A stretch of DNA of 64,000 nucleotides, from contig NZ_CAJNAT010000002.1 of the NCBI RefSeq assembly GCF_905220705.1, forward strand, positions 496,001-560,000. Direction: 5' to 3'. The stretch comes from Paraburkholderia domus (GTDB lineage Bacteria > Pseudomonadota > Gammaproteobacteria > Burkholderiales > Burkholderiaceae). Shown here one piece after another: positions 1 through 8,950 of the stretch. Within the stretch, counting starts at the first letter, position 1. The number at the start of each line of letters is the position of its first letter. The translations under genes and the position numbers were made by a program. The notes below the pieces were generated by a model. It ran no database searches. It was given only the letters and a program-made list of their open reading frames with translations, and had not been told where the DNA came from.

Positions 1-1
1 C

Positions 2-190
2 AATGATCAACGCACCTGCTTCCTGCTTGTGTGGAGCGATTCCGGCGACGGCGCAGCGGTACTCGCAACCAGCCGGACTTTTCGTACCATCCGCACGGCA
101 ATCTCCGAAGGCGTTGCGCGCTTCGGCACGATGGCGGTACGCCGGAAGATGCCTTTGTCCGGCGCCGCACAGCCGCCGGAGCGCGTCTAA
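2..190 (+). CDS. C-terminal end of an unrecognised protein (5' end outside window)
   Basis: A frame open from the window edge runs 62 codons to a TAA at 188-190. The translation looks protein-like (hydrophobic TCFLLVWSD, then a basic and hydroxyl-rich helix, ending in RRKMPLSGA) and the codon choice is typical for this genome. Other frames here give Arg/Ser-rich shadows. I do not recognise the family and no function is proposed. It converges with the oxidoreductase gene that follows. Confidence 0.4.
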   Translation, partial: NDQRTCFLLVWSDSGDGAAVLATSRTFRTIRTAISEGVARFGTMAVRRKMPLSGAAQPPERV

Positions 191-235
191 ACGGCATCAG
201 GTGCGTCATCGGCACAATCTGCCGCGACGCTCCGC

Positions 236-895
236 TCAACGCCGCCACGACCCATGCGGCAACTCAACGTCCCGCTTTGCCGCTGCCAATCCTTCGACGA
301 TGCCCGCGCGATCCAGCGCAATGCAGTAGACCGGCTTGGCACGCTCGAAGCGCCAACTGTCGGCGAGCGTGCCAACATCGACCGGATCGAAGCCAAACTG
401 ATCGAGAAGCCCACTCACGACGCGTTTGGCCTGCTCGTCGTCGCCGGCAAACGGCAGCGCCCGACGGTTCGGCGCATCGGCAGGCTTGCCGTCCGTTTCC
501 AGGTCCTTCGCCAGAATCGCGTTGAAGGCCTTCACCACCCTGGCCCCCGGCAACGCGGCGGCCAGCATCTGGCTGGTGGTCGTCGAGCGACTGTCGAGCG
601 CTGCAATCTGGCCGTCGCGTTCGGGATAGTAATTGCCTGTGTCGATCACGATCTTGCCGTCGAGCGCCGTAACCGGCAGCGCATCGATGTTCATGAACGG
701 CACGGCCACCACCACCACGTCACCGAACTTCGCCGCCTCTTCTGCCGTGCCAAGCGCGCAGCCGATCGCCGAGGCCGTGCTGGTCAAGGTCCGCGGATCA
801 CGGGAATTGCTGATCATGACTTCGTGACCGCCGTTGCTGGCGAGCGTCGCCATCGCGCGGCCGATAAAGCCGGCGCCGAGAATGCCTATTTTCAT
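236..895 (-). CDS. NADP-binding oxidoreductase, F420-dependent NADP reductase-like
   Basis: This 219-residue protein starts with a Rossmann motif (GILGAGFIGRAMA, about residues 4-16) and has the NPD-type core (VVVAVPF, KIVIDTGNYY, VVKAFNAI) seen in the NADPH:F420 oxidoreductase-like family. In proteobacteria these proteins are usually uncharacterised NAD(P)-dependent reductases, not true F420 enzymes. It is divergent from a LysR gene with 133 bp between the starts, which suggests that regulator may control it. The substrate cannot be told from sequence. Confidence 0.85.
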   Translation of the reverse strand: MKIGILGAGFIGRAMATLASNGGHEVMISNSRDPRTLTSTASAIGCALGTAEEAAKFGDVVVVAVPFMNIDALPVTALDGKIVIDTGNYYPERDGQIAALDSRSTTTSQMLAAALPGARVVKAFNAILAKDLETDGKPADAPNRRALPFAGDDEQAKRVVSGLLDQFGFDPVDVGTLADSWRFERAKPVYCIALDRAGIVEGLAAAKRDVELPHGSWRR

Positions 896-1028
896 GTTTC
901 ACACTCCATGTCGTTCTAAGGATCGCTCCGCTGAGCGCACGCCCATCGGTGAGAAACACTATGATTCAAAACTGTAATTGGATAAACATGCGAAAATCGA
1001 CGGCTGTCGAAACCATGAGTGGTGAATA

Positions 1029-1925
1029 ATGGACCGTTTGACCAGCATGGCCGTGTTCGTAAAAACAGCTGACAGCGGCTCGTTCGCCGCAGCCGCGCTC
1101 GCCTTCGGCATCTCCTCGCAGATGGCCGGCAAGCATGTCAGCACGCTGGAAGAGCGCGTCGGTGCGCGTTTGCTCAACCGGACCACGCGGCGCCAGAGCC
1201 TCACGGAGATCGGCCAGATTTTCTACGAGCGCTGCAAGGCGTTGCTGGCGGATGCCGAAGCGGCCGAGTCGGTCGCGCAGGAATTGTCGGCCTCGCCGCG
1301 CGGGCGTCTGCGCATCAACGCGCCGGTGACCTTCGGCACCTGCTGTCTCGCGCCGATGATCACGCGCTATCTGAAGGCTCATCCCGAGGTTCGGGTCGAA
1401 TTGACGCTGAATGACCGCTTCGTCGATCTGATCGACGAAGGGTATGAAGCCGCGATCCGTCTCGGCTCGCTGTCGGATTCGTCGTTGATCGCGCGGCCGT
1501 TGATGCCGTACCGGCGGATCGTATGCGCGTCGCCTGGCTACCTGGCCGAGCGCGGCGAGCCATCCACACCGCAAGCGCTGGCGGAGCACGAGTGTCTGAG
1601 CTTCGTCTATACGAGCGTGCCGGTTCCTACCGAATGGCGTTTCGCCGATGCACAAGGCGAACACGTGGTGCCGATTGCAGGCCGCTTTCAGGCCAACGAC
1701 ATGAAAGCGCTGCTGGCCGCCGCCCTCAATGGCGGCGGCGTGATACTCGCGCCCGAAGAGGCGGTGAAAGACGAACTCGCCGCGGGCCGGCTGGTGCGGC
1801 TGCTTAACGGCTATCAGGCGCCCGAACGCCCCATGCATCTGGTGTTTCCGGCAAGCCGCGTCACCCCGAAGTTGCGCGCGTTCATCGATCAGGTGATGGC
1901 CGAATTCGGGCCGCACGCCGCGTGA
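1029..1925 (+). CDS. LysR-family transcriptional regulator
   Basis: The protein has 298 residues, the usual LTTR length. The N-terminal winged helix-turn-helix (about residues 1-60) includes FAAAALAFGISSQMAGKHVSTLEERVG, followed by a periplasmic-binding-like effector domain. The style of the domain (LLADAEAAES, ending near VMAEFGPH) resembles the group that often represses a divergent reductase gene. The start follows GAGTGGTGAATA. The divergent oxidoreductase is the likely target; the effector is unknown. Confidence 0.9.
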   Translation: MDRLTSMAVFVKTADSGSFAAAALAFGISSQMAGKHVSTLEERVGARLLNRTTRRQSLTEIGQIFYERCKALLADAEAAESVAQELSASPRGRLRINAPVTFGTCCLAPMITRYLKAHPEVRVELTLNDRFVDLIDEGYEAAIRLGSLSDSSLIARPLMPYRRIVCASPGYLAERGEPSTPQALAEHECLSFVYTSVPVPTEWRFADAQGEHVVPIAGRFQANDMKALLAAALNGGGVILAPEEAVKDELAAGRLVRLLNGYQAPERPMHLVFPASRVTPKLRAFIDQVMAEFGPHAA

Positions 1926-2220
1926 AATGAGCCGCCGGGCAAGCCTGGCAGGCACCCTGCACCACCCGCCAATCTCCACCCAATGACCGCTAGAATTGCT
2001 GGCTTTGCCCGCTTCGGGCGCGCGACAAGGCAAAATACGGGTTTTGCGCGCGCCGAACGCACCGCAAGACCGGATGAATCAGACCTCGGCGGCATACTTG
2101 CCGCCGACCCTCGCAAAGACGCACGACGACGGCCCAGCAAGCCAATCTGGCAGCTCGGGATCGTCGCGTGCGGCGCAGCCAGGACAGCTCGTCCTTTAAC
2201 AGAGCCCCTCAGGAGCATTC

Positions 2221-2817
2221 ATGACCGATTCGAACCCGTCTTTCCTCGGCAGGATTTCACTTGCCGTCAGTACGTTTTTCAGCATCCTCGGCGACGGCGA
2301 ATTCGCCGCCGGGGTGCTGCGCCTGCGTAAGGGTGGCGCGGTTGGCGCCGCTGCCGCGAGCGCCGCACCGGCACCCACGCCCGCTCCTGCCGCTGCACCG
2401 GCCCCCGCGCCACAGCGGGTGCCCACGCTGAAGGAAGCGAGCCCGGACGCCGCACTCCAGTTGCTCGGCCTGCTGCAACGCGACGCGCGTTTCATCGATT
2501 TCGTCGAAGAAGACATCAAGAGCTATAGCGACGCCGACATCGGCGCCGCAGCCCGCCTCGTGCACGACGGCTGCCGCGCGACCCTGCGCGAGCATTTCAC
2601 GATCCGTCCGGTGCGCGACGAAGCCGAAGGCAGCCGCGTGACGCTGGCCGAAGGTTTCGACGCCACCTCGGTTCGCCTGACCGGCAACGTCGTCGGCAAG
2701 GCACCGTTTAGCGGCAGCATCAGCCACCGCGGCTGGCGTGTCGACGAGGTGCGTCTGCCGAAACTGACCAGCAGCCATAACGCCAAGGTGATCGCACCGG
2801 CCGAGGTGGAACTATGA
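2221..2817 (+). CDS. DUF2760 domain protein, first gene of the Hsp70-pair operon
   Basis: This 198-residue protein has a short N-terminal amphipathic segment (FLGRISLAVSTFFSIL), an Ala/Pro-rich linker (about residues 40-62) and a C-terminal globular domain (about 65-198) with LQLLGLLQRDARFIDFVEEDI, characteristic of DUF2760. The start is set by CAGGAGCATTC just upstream. Its stop overlaps the start of the next gene by four bases (ATGA), so the products are probably made together. DUF2760 proteins commonly sit beside Hsp70-like genes. Molecular role unknown; a dedicated co-chaperone or substrate adaptor is an inference. Confidence 0.85.
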   Translation: MTDSNPSFLGRISLAVSTFFSILGDGEFAAGVLRLRKGGAVGAAAASAAPAPTPAPAAAPAPAPQRVPTLKEASPDAALQLLGLLQRDARFIDFVEEDIKSYSDADIGAAARLVHDGCRATLREHFTIRPVRDEAEGSRVTLAEGFDATSVRLTGNVVGKAPFSGSISHRGWRVDEVRLPKLTSSHNAKVIAPAEVEL

Positions 2818-4664
2818 GCGACGCACGTTTCTCGATCGGTATCGATCTCGGCACCACGCACTGCGCACTGTCCTATGTGGACACGACTGCCAGCGACGGC
2901 GAAAAGACCACCCAGGGCGTGCTGCCCATCGCTCAACTCACCGGCCCCGGTGCGATCGACAACCTCGATCTGCTGCCCTCGTTCCTCTATCTGCCGCATC
3001 CGGACGAACTTGCCTCAGGCGACCTGTACCTGCCGTGGACCGGTCAGCGCGAATTCGCGGTCGGCGAGTTCGCCCGCAACCGCGGCGCGGCCACGCCGAT
3101 CCGGCTCGTCTCAAGCGCCAAGAGCTGGCTGTGCCATCCTGGCGTCGACCGTCGCGCGGCGATTCTGCCTAACGACGCGCCGCCGGAAGTCGCACGCGTG
3201 TCGCCGCTCGAAAGCTCCGTGCGCTATCTGACGCATCTGCGCGAAGCGTGGGACCACGCGCATCCGGACGCACCGTTCAGTCAGCAGGACATCACGGTGA
3301 CGATCCCCGCTTCGTTCGATCCCGCCGCGCGCGAGTTGACCGCCGAAGCCGCCGAGGCCGCCGGTTACGGCCGCATGACGCTGCTCGAAGAACCGCAAGC
3401 CGCGCTGTATAGCTGGATTCAGAAGAGCGGCGGCCAGTGGCGCAAGCAGGTCAAGGTCGGCGACATCATTCTCGTGGTCGACGTGGGCGGCGGGACGACC
3501 GACCTCTCGCTGATCGCCGTGATCGAGCGCGAAGGCAATCTCGAACTGCATCGCGTCGCGGTCGGCGAACATATTCTGCTGGGCGGCGACAACATGGACC
3601 TCGCGCTCGCTCACGTGGTGGCGCGCAAGCTTGCCGCGCAGGGTACCCAGGCCGATGCGTGGCAACTGCGCGCCCTCACCTATGCGTGCCGCTCGGCGAA
3701 GGAAACGCTGCTCAGCGACCCGTCGACCGATACCGTGCCGCTCGTCGTGCCGAGCCGCGGGTCGAAGCTGATCGGCGGTTCGATCCGCACCGAGCTCACG
3801 CGCGCGGAATTGACCCAGACGATCCTCGAAGGATTCTTCCCGCAGGTGGAGAGCGCGGCGCGTCCGGTGAGCCGCGCGCGCGCCGGCCTGACGCAACTCG
3901 GCCTGCCGTATGCGCAGGACGCGGGCATTACGCGGCATCTGGCGGCTTTCCTTGGCCGTCAGGTGGGCGCGCTGGCGGAACTCGAAGGCTTGCGCGATAT
4001 CGCCACGGCGGAGAGCGCGACCTTCCTGCATCCCACTGCCGTGCTGTTCAACGGCGGCGTGTTCAAGTCGCCGCTGCTGGTCGAGCGGATCATGGGCACG
4101 CTCAATGGCTGGCTCAGCGCCGAAGGCGCGCCGCAAGCACGCCTGCTCGAAGGCGCGGATCTCGATCTCGCCGTCGCGCGCGGCGCGGCCTATTACGGCT
4201 ATGTACGGCGCGGCCAGGGCGTGCGCATTCGTGGCGGCACGGCTCGCGCGTACTACATCGCGATCGAATCGGCGATGCCCGCCGTCCCCGGTCTCGAACC
4301 GCCGATCCAGGCACTGTGCGTCGCACCGTTCGGCATGGAGGAAGGTACGGACGCCGAACTACCGGCGCAGGAGTTTGGGCTGGTTGTCGGCGAGCCCGTG
4401 CACTTCCGCTTCTTCGGATCGTCGGTGCGTCGTCAGGATCAGGTCGGCACGCTGCTCGACTTCTGGGGCCCCGACGAATTGCAGGAACTGGAGGAAATCC
4501 AGGCGACGCTGCCGTCCGCCGGCCGCACCGCGGGCGAAGTCGTGCCGGTGAAGCTGCATGCGCGCGTGACGGAAGCCGGCACGCTCGAACTCGAAGCCAT
4601 GCCGCGCGGCACCGACGAACGCTGGAAGGTCGAGTTCGACGTGCGCGGCAGCGCCAATGCATGA
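2814..4664 (+). CDS. Hsp70-family protein (616 aa)
   Basis: The actin-like ATPase domain is clear: phosphate-1 loop IGIDLGTTHCAL (residues about 8-19), phosphate-2 motif VVDVGGGTTDLSLI (about 222-235) and late-domain sequence FNGGVFKSPLLVERI. The C-terminal part is a short beta-rich domain lacking the usual DnaK lid and EEVD-like tail, so it is not the housekeeping DnaK. It overlaps both neighbours by 4 bp (ATGA junctions at 2814 and 4661), giving a three-gene translationally coupled operon. Client and function are unknown. Confidence 0.9.
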   Translation: MSDARFSIGIDLGTTHCALSYVDTTASDGEKTTQGVLPIAQLTGPGAIDNLDLLPSFLYLPHPDELASGDLYLPWTGQREFAVGEFARNRGAATPIRLVSSAKSWLCHPGVDRRAAILPNDAPPEVARVSPLESSVRYLTHLREAWDHAHPDAPFSQQDITVTIPASFDPAARELTAEAAEAAGYGRMTLLEEPQAALYSWIQKSGGQWRKQVKVGDIILVVDVGGGTTDLSLIAVIEREGNLELHRVAVGEHILLGGDNMDLALAHVVARKLAAQGTQADAWQLRALTYACRSAKETLLSDPSTDTVPLVVPSRGSKLIGGSIRTELTRAELTQTILEGFFPQVESAARPVSRARAGLTQLGLPYAQDAGITRHLAAFLGRQVGALAELEGLRDIATAESATFLHPTAVLFNGGVFKSPLLVERIMGTLNGWLSAEGAPQARLLEGADLDLAVARGAAYYGYVRRGQGVRIRGGTARAYYIAIESAMPAVPGLEPPIQALCVAPFGMEEGTDAELPAQEFGLVVGEPVHFRFFGSSVRRQDQVGTLLDFWGPDELQELEEIQATLPSAGRTAGEVVPVKLHARVTEAGTLELEAMPRGTDERWKVEFDVRGSANA

Positions 4665-7585
4665 CTGAAATGAAGCGCTACAGTGTCGGCATTGATCTCG
4701 GCACCAGCAACACGGTGCTTGCGTATGCCGCGGCGGGCGATCCCGCGGCGGGCGATCCCGAGGCGGGCGATTCCGGGGTGGGGTCGCAGGAGATTCGCGT
4801 CTTCGAGATCGATCAGCTGGTGGGTCTCGGTGAAGTCGCCGCGCGGCCGCTCCTGCCGTCGGTGCGATATCACGCGGCGCCGGGCGAGCTGAGCGCGGGC
4901 GATTTGCAGTTGCCGTGGCGCGCGGCGGATAGTTCGGACGGTAGCGCGCCGGGCCAGGTGGATCAGCCAGTAGTGATTGGCAGGCTCGCGCGTGCACTCG
5001 GCGGTCAGGTGCCAGGACGGCTGGTGGCGAGTGCGAAGAGCTGGCTGTCGCACGCGTCGGTGGACCGGGTCGCGCCGATCCTGCCGTGGGGCGCCGCGGA
5101 CGATGTCCGCAAGGTCTCGCCGGTCGAAGCCAGCGCGAGCTATCTGGCGCACGTGCGGGCGGCCTGGAATCAGCGCTTTCCGGACGCACCACTCGAAGCG
5201 CAGGACGTCGTGCTGACGGTGCCCGCTTCTTTCGACGAAGGCGCGCGAGCGCTGACGGTGGAAGCGGCGCGGATGGCGGGCCTGCCCACTTTACGGCTGC
5301 TGGAAGAGCCGCAGGCCGCGTTCTACGACTGGCTGTTTCATCATCGCGAGCGTCTGGCGGATGAACTGTCGGGCACCCGGCTCGTGCTGATCTGCGACGT
5401 CGGCGGTGGCACCACTGACCTCACGCTGATCGAAGTCGGCATGCGCGACGGCGAGCCGGAGCTTACCCGGATCGGTGTGGGCAACCATCTGATGCTCGGC
5501 GGCGACAACATGGATCTCGCGCTCGCGCATCGAGTCGAGGCGCGTTTGCCTCAAGCCGGCAACGAGCGCACGCGTCTATCGGCGGCGAGCCTGTCGCAAC
5601 TGGTCGAGCGTTGCCGCGGCGCGAAGGAGCAACTGCTCGGTCCGCACGCGCCGGACTCGGCCTCGATCACGCTGCTCGGCGCGGGCTCGAAGCTGATCGG
5701 CGGGGCGCGCACGGTGCAGATTACGCGCGAGGAAGTCGAGCAGATCATCGTCGACGGATTCTTTCCGGCGGTGGCTCCGAACGAACGGCCCGGAAGGCCG
5801 CGCGGCGCGATCGTCGAGTTCGGCCTGCCCTATGCCACCGATGCAGCGGTCACGCGTCATATCGCGGCGTTTCTGAGCCGTTTCGCGGCGCAATCGCGTA
5901 AGGCGCTGGGGTCCGCGCGAGGTTCCACTGATACGGGCGAAGGCCAGGACGAACCGGTGCCGGTCCCTGACACACTACTGCTGAACGGCGGCGTGTTTCG
6001 CGCTGAGGCGCTCACGCAGCGCCTGTCCAGCACCTTGGGCACATGGCGCGGCGCGCCGCTCAACGTTCTGCACAACGACAATCCCGACGTCGCCGTGGCG
6101 CGCGGCGCGGTCGCTTATGCCCTCGCGCGCGCGGGCCAGGCGCCGAAAATCGGTGGCGGCTCGGCACGCAGTTACTTCCTCGTGCTGGACGAAACCGCTG
6201 ATGGCGAGCGCGACAGTGAACCGGCGCAACGCGGCCTATGCCTGCTGCCGCGCGGCACCGAAGAAGGCCACGAGATCCGCATCGAAGATCACACCTTCGC
6301 GCTGCGCCTCGGGCATCCTGTGCGTTTTCACCTGGCTTCTTCAAGCGCGGACACGGTCTATCGACCCGGCGAGCTGGCTGATCTTGCACAAGGCGATTTC
6401 GTTCGGCTGCCCCCCATCGCGACGATCGTACAACCGCGTGGCGCAAGCACGGCGCGCGGCGAAACCGCGGTACAGATCGCAACGTCCCTCACTGAAGTGG
6501 GCACGCTCGAAGTCCACTGCATCGAACTCGACAATCCGGCGCAGCGCTGGCTGCTTGAATTCCAGTTGCGTCGTGCAGATGCCCAGGTGAATCTGTCGAC
6601 GGAGCCGGCACCAGCCCGGCACCCTGCGCTCAACGACGCGATCGACCATATCGACCGATGCTTCGGCTCGCGCACGCAAAAAGTCGACCCCAAGGAAGTC
6701 AAGCGCCTGCGCTCGCAACTCGAACAACTGCTCGGGCCGCGCGAGAGTTGGAACAGCGCGCTGCTGCGCGAGCTGTTCGGTGCGCTGTGGGAACGCGCAC
6801 GCCGCCGCCGTCGCTCGGCGGACCACGAACGGTTGTGGCTGAATCTGGCCGGCTATTGTGTACGGCCGGGCTTCGGCTATCCGCTCGACGAATGGCGCGT
6901 CGAGCAACTCTGGTCGCTCTTCGATGACGGCATCCAGTACGTCAACGAAAGCCAGGTCTGGTCGGAATGGTGGACGCTATGGCGTCGCGCGGCGGGCGGC
7001 CTCGACGAAAGCGCGCAACTGCGCGTGCTCGACGCCATGGCCTATCTGCAAACGGCCGCGCAATCGCGCCACAAGCTGCCGTTCGACGTGTCGAAAACCG
7101 GCTTCACCGACATGGTCCGCTTGAGTGCATCGCTCGAACGCATTCCGGTCGAACGCAAGATCGAGCTCGGCGAGTCGGTCCTCACGCGGCTCAAGAAGCC
7201 TGCGGAAAACCATCAGAGCTGGTGGGCGGTTGGCCGCATCGGTGCGCGGCGGCCGTTTTATGGCAGCGCGCATAGCGTCGTGCCGCCGGACGTCGCCGCG
7301 CTTTGGCTGAACACGATCCTCGCGCTCGACTGGAAGAAGGTCGACCCCGCGGCATTCGCCGCCGTGCAGATCGCCCGCATGACCGGCGACCGCTCGCGCG
7401 ATCTGCCCGAAGACTTGCGCCATGCCGTAGTGCGCAGGCTCGAAGCGGCCAATGCACCGCGCGCGTGGATCACCATGGTCAGCGAGACCGTGGAACTCGA
7501 TGACGCCGACGAAGGCCGCGTGTTCGGCGAATCGCTGCCTGCGGGGCTGAAGCTGATAGCGGGAACGCCAACCGCTCCGCAATAG
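4661..7585 (+). CDS. Large Hsp70-family protein with C-terminal helical extension (974 aa)
   Basis: The start ATG overlaps the previous stop (ATGA at 4661). The nucleotide-binding domain has SVGIDLGTSNTVLAY at the N terminus and ICDVGGGTTDLTLIEV near residue 242. A small in-frame repeat (GDPAAGDPEAGDSG, residues about 27-40) is inserted after the first beta hairpin. After the beta-domain a roughly 330-residue helical, Trp/Arg-rich region follows (about 640-974: HIDRCFGS, RRRRSADHERLW, QSWWAVGRIGARRPFYGS). This matches the C-terminal extension of the Hsp70 subgroup carrying DUF3731. It is paralogous to the preceding gene. The open frame extends further upstream inside that gene, but this is a shadow. 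Confidence 0.88.
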   Translation: MTEMKRYSVGIDLGTSNTVLAYAAAGDPAAGDPEAGDSGVGSQEIRVFEIDQLVGLGEVAARPLLPSVRYHAAPGELSAGDLQLPWRAADSSDGSAPGQVDQPVVIGRLARALGGQVPGRLVASAKSWLSHASVDRVAPILPWGAADDVRKVSPVEASASYLAHVRAAWNQRFPDAPLEAQDVVLTVPASFDEGARALTVEAARMAGLPTLRLLEEPQAAFYDWLFHHRERLADELSGTRLVLICDVGGGTTDLTLIEVGMRDGEPELTRIGVGNHLMLGGDNMDLALAHRVEARLPQAGNERTRLSAASLSQLVERCRGAKEQLLGPHAPDSASITLLGAGSKLIGGARTVQITREEVEQIIVDGFFPAVAPNERPGRPRGAIVEFGLPYATDAAVTRHIAAFLSRFAAQSRKALGSARGSTDTGEGQDEPVPVPDTLLLNGGVFRAEALTQRLSSTLGTWRGAPLNVLHNDNPDVAVARGAVAYALARAGQAPKIGGGSARSYFLVLDETADGERDSEPAQRGLCLLPRGTEEGHEIRIEDHTFALRLGHPVRFHLASSSADTVYRPGELADLAQGDFVRLPPIATIVQPRGASTARGETAVQIATSLTEVGTLEVHCIELDNPAQRWLLEFQLRRADAQVNLSTEPAPARHPALNDAIDHIDRCFGSRTQKVDPKEVKRLRSQLEQLLGPRESWNSALLRELFGALWERARRRRRSADHERLWLNLAGYCVRPGFGYPLDEWRVEQLWSLFDDGIQYVNESQVWSEWWTLWRRAAGGLDESAQLRVLDAMAYLQTAAQSRHKLPFDVSKTGFTDMVRLSASLERIPVERKIELGESVLTRLKKPAENHQSWWAVGRIGARRPFYGSAHSVVPPDVAALWLNTILALDWKKVDPAAFAAVQIARMTGDRSRDLPEDLRHAVVRRLEAANAPRAWITMVSETVELDDADEGRVFGESLPAGLKLIAGTPTAPQ

Positions 7586-7655
7586 CGGCCGGTTGCGTAA
7601 CAGGAGTCAGTCAGTTCGCGGCCGTACAGATAGGCGAGCGGCAGGACACGCCGCC

Positions 7656-8687
7656 CTACGCCATCGACACCAGATTTCTGCCGCCGTGTTTCGAGCGATA
7701 CAGCGCACGGTCCGCGCTCGCGAAGCCCTCGCGATGTGCCAGCCGGGAGCCCTCGGTCATCCGCGTCAAGGAGGCGCCGACGCTCACCGTCACCATGCCG
7801 AGCGGAGAGGCACGATGTTCGATGGCCAGATCCTCGACGCCCTGCCGCAACGCTTCGAGCGTGTCTTCAAGCGCCACCGGCTGCGCCTGTAACACCAGCA
7901 GGCCGAATTCCTCGCCACCCATGCGCCCGGCAATGATGCGCTCGCCGTCCGACGCCGCTTGCATCACCGAGGCCACCTTGCGCAAACAATGGTCCCCCGC
8001 CTGATGACCGTAGGTGTCGTTGTATTGCTTGAACCAATCGACGTCGACCACCACCGAGCCCATCATCTCGCCGTTGCGCGCTTCTTTCCACTTGTGCGCG
8101 ATGCTTTCCAGCAGGAAGCGGCGGTTGTACAACTGCGTGAGCGGATCGATCGCTGTGGCGGTGCGCATTTTCAGATCGTTTTCGATCATCGCGCGCAGGT
8201 GGTAGAACACGCCTCGTTGCGATGCATCGAGGTGGCCGGGCGCGGGGTCCATCGCACACAGCGCGCCGACGATTTCGCCGTTCGGTGCGCGCAGTGCAAT
8301 CGCCGCGTAAAACCGCACGAAGGGATGGCGCTGCACCAGCATGCATTCGCCGAAACGGGCGTCGTCGTGCGCATCCTCGATGACGAACAGTTCGGCGTCG
8401 CGCACCGCATAGTCGGCCAGCGAGTGCGCGCGGGTGATGAGCGGCATCGCCATGCCGACTTCGGCGCGGTAATGCTGGTTCTCCTCATCGAGCAGCGTGA
8501 TCGCGGTGATCGCTGCGCCGGTTACGCTCTTCAGGATTTCCGCCGCGTGGGTGAAGCATTCGCGCATCACCTGATCGTCATGCAACAGCCACTCAATGAC
8601 CGATGATTCCACCTCGGGTTCACCGGCGGTGGACGGATCAACTGACATCCGGCTGGACAGACGGTCGTTACTGTAAGCGAGTTGCAC
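7656..8687 (-). CDS. GAF-GGDEF diguanylate cyclase
   Basis: The 343-residue protein has a GAF-type sensor domain (about residues 30-170: AAITAITLLDEENQHYRAEVG, FYAAIALRAPNGEIVGALC) and a C-terminal GGDEF domain (about 180-343) beginning IDPLTQLYNRRF with the active-site motif GGEEF. The conserved signature suggests active c-di-GMP synthesis from two GTP in the cytoplasm. The RxxD inhibitory site normally five residues before GGEEF is absent (GERI is found there), so product inhibition may be weak. The start used is GTG; ATG at 8648 is an alternative. It converges with the Hsp70 operon. Confidence 0.9.
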   Translation of the reverse strand: MQLAYSNDRLSSRMSVDPSTAGEPEVESSVIEWLLHDDQVMRECFTHAAEILKSVTGAAITAITLLDEENQHYRAEVGMAMPLITRAHSLADYAVRDAELFVIEDAHDDARFGECMLVQRHPFVRFYAAIALRAPNGEIVGALCAMDPAPGHLDASQRGVFYHLRAMIENDLKMRTATAIDPLTQLYNRRFLLESIAHKWKEARNGEMMGSVVVDVDWFKQYNDTYGHQAGDHCLRKVASVMQAASDGERIIAGRMGGEEFGLLVLQAQPVALEDTLEALRQGVEDLAIEHRASPLGMVTVSVGASLTRMTEGSRLAHREGFASADRALYRSKHGGRNLVSMA

Positions 8688-8950
8688 GGCTGGGTTCCCG
8701 TATGTGATTGCTTATGTCAACGGCATATACACCCGAAACTTGAGCGCCGGGTGCGTACTGCGCGTGGATCGTCAGCGCCGTGTGCGATCCAGCCGGGGAA
8801 TTCGCCTCGTGGCACCGCGAAGTACAATTCACGCGCCGGCCGCGCGCCGCCGTCGGCCCTGCGCAAAAGCAGGCAGCGCTTCCATTCAACAGACAATTGC
8901 AGCGCGCTTCCAGCGTAATTTCAATCTCCCGCACGCAGCCGAACACTTTT

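Noticed and set aside
966..2033. 355-codon minus-strand frame
   Set aside because: Antisense to a LysR gene with normal domain layout; no family resemblance.
3437..4660. Very long open frame continuing upstream of the second Hsp70 gene
   Set aside because: It lies over the first Hsp70 gene in another frame, has Arg-rich low-quality translation, and the ATGA overlap at 4661 gives a natural start.
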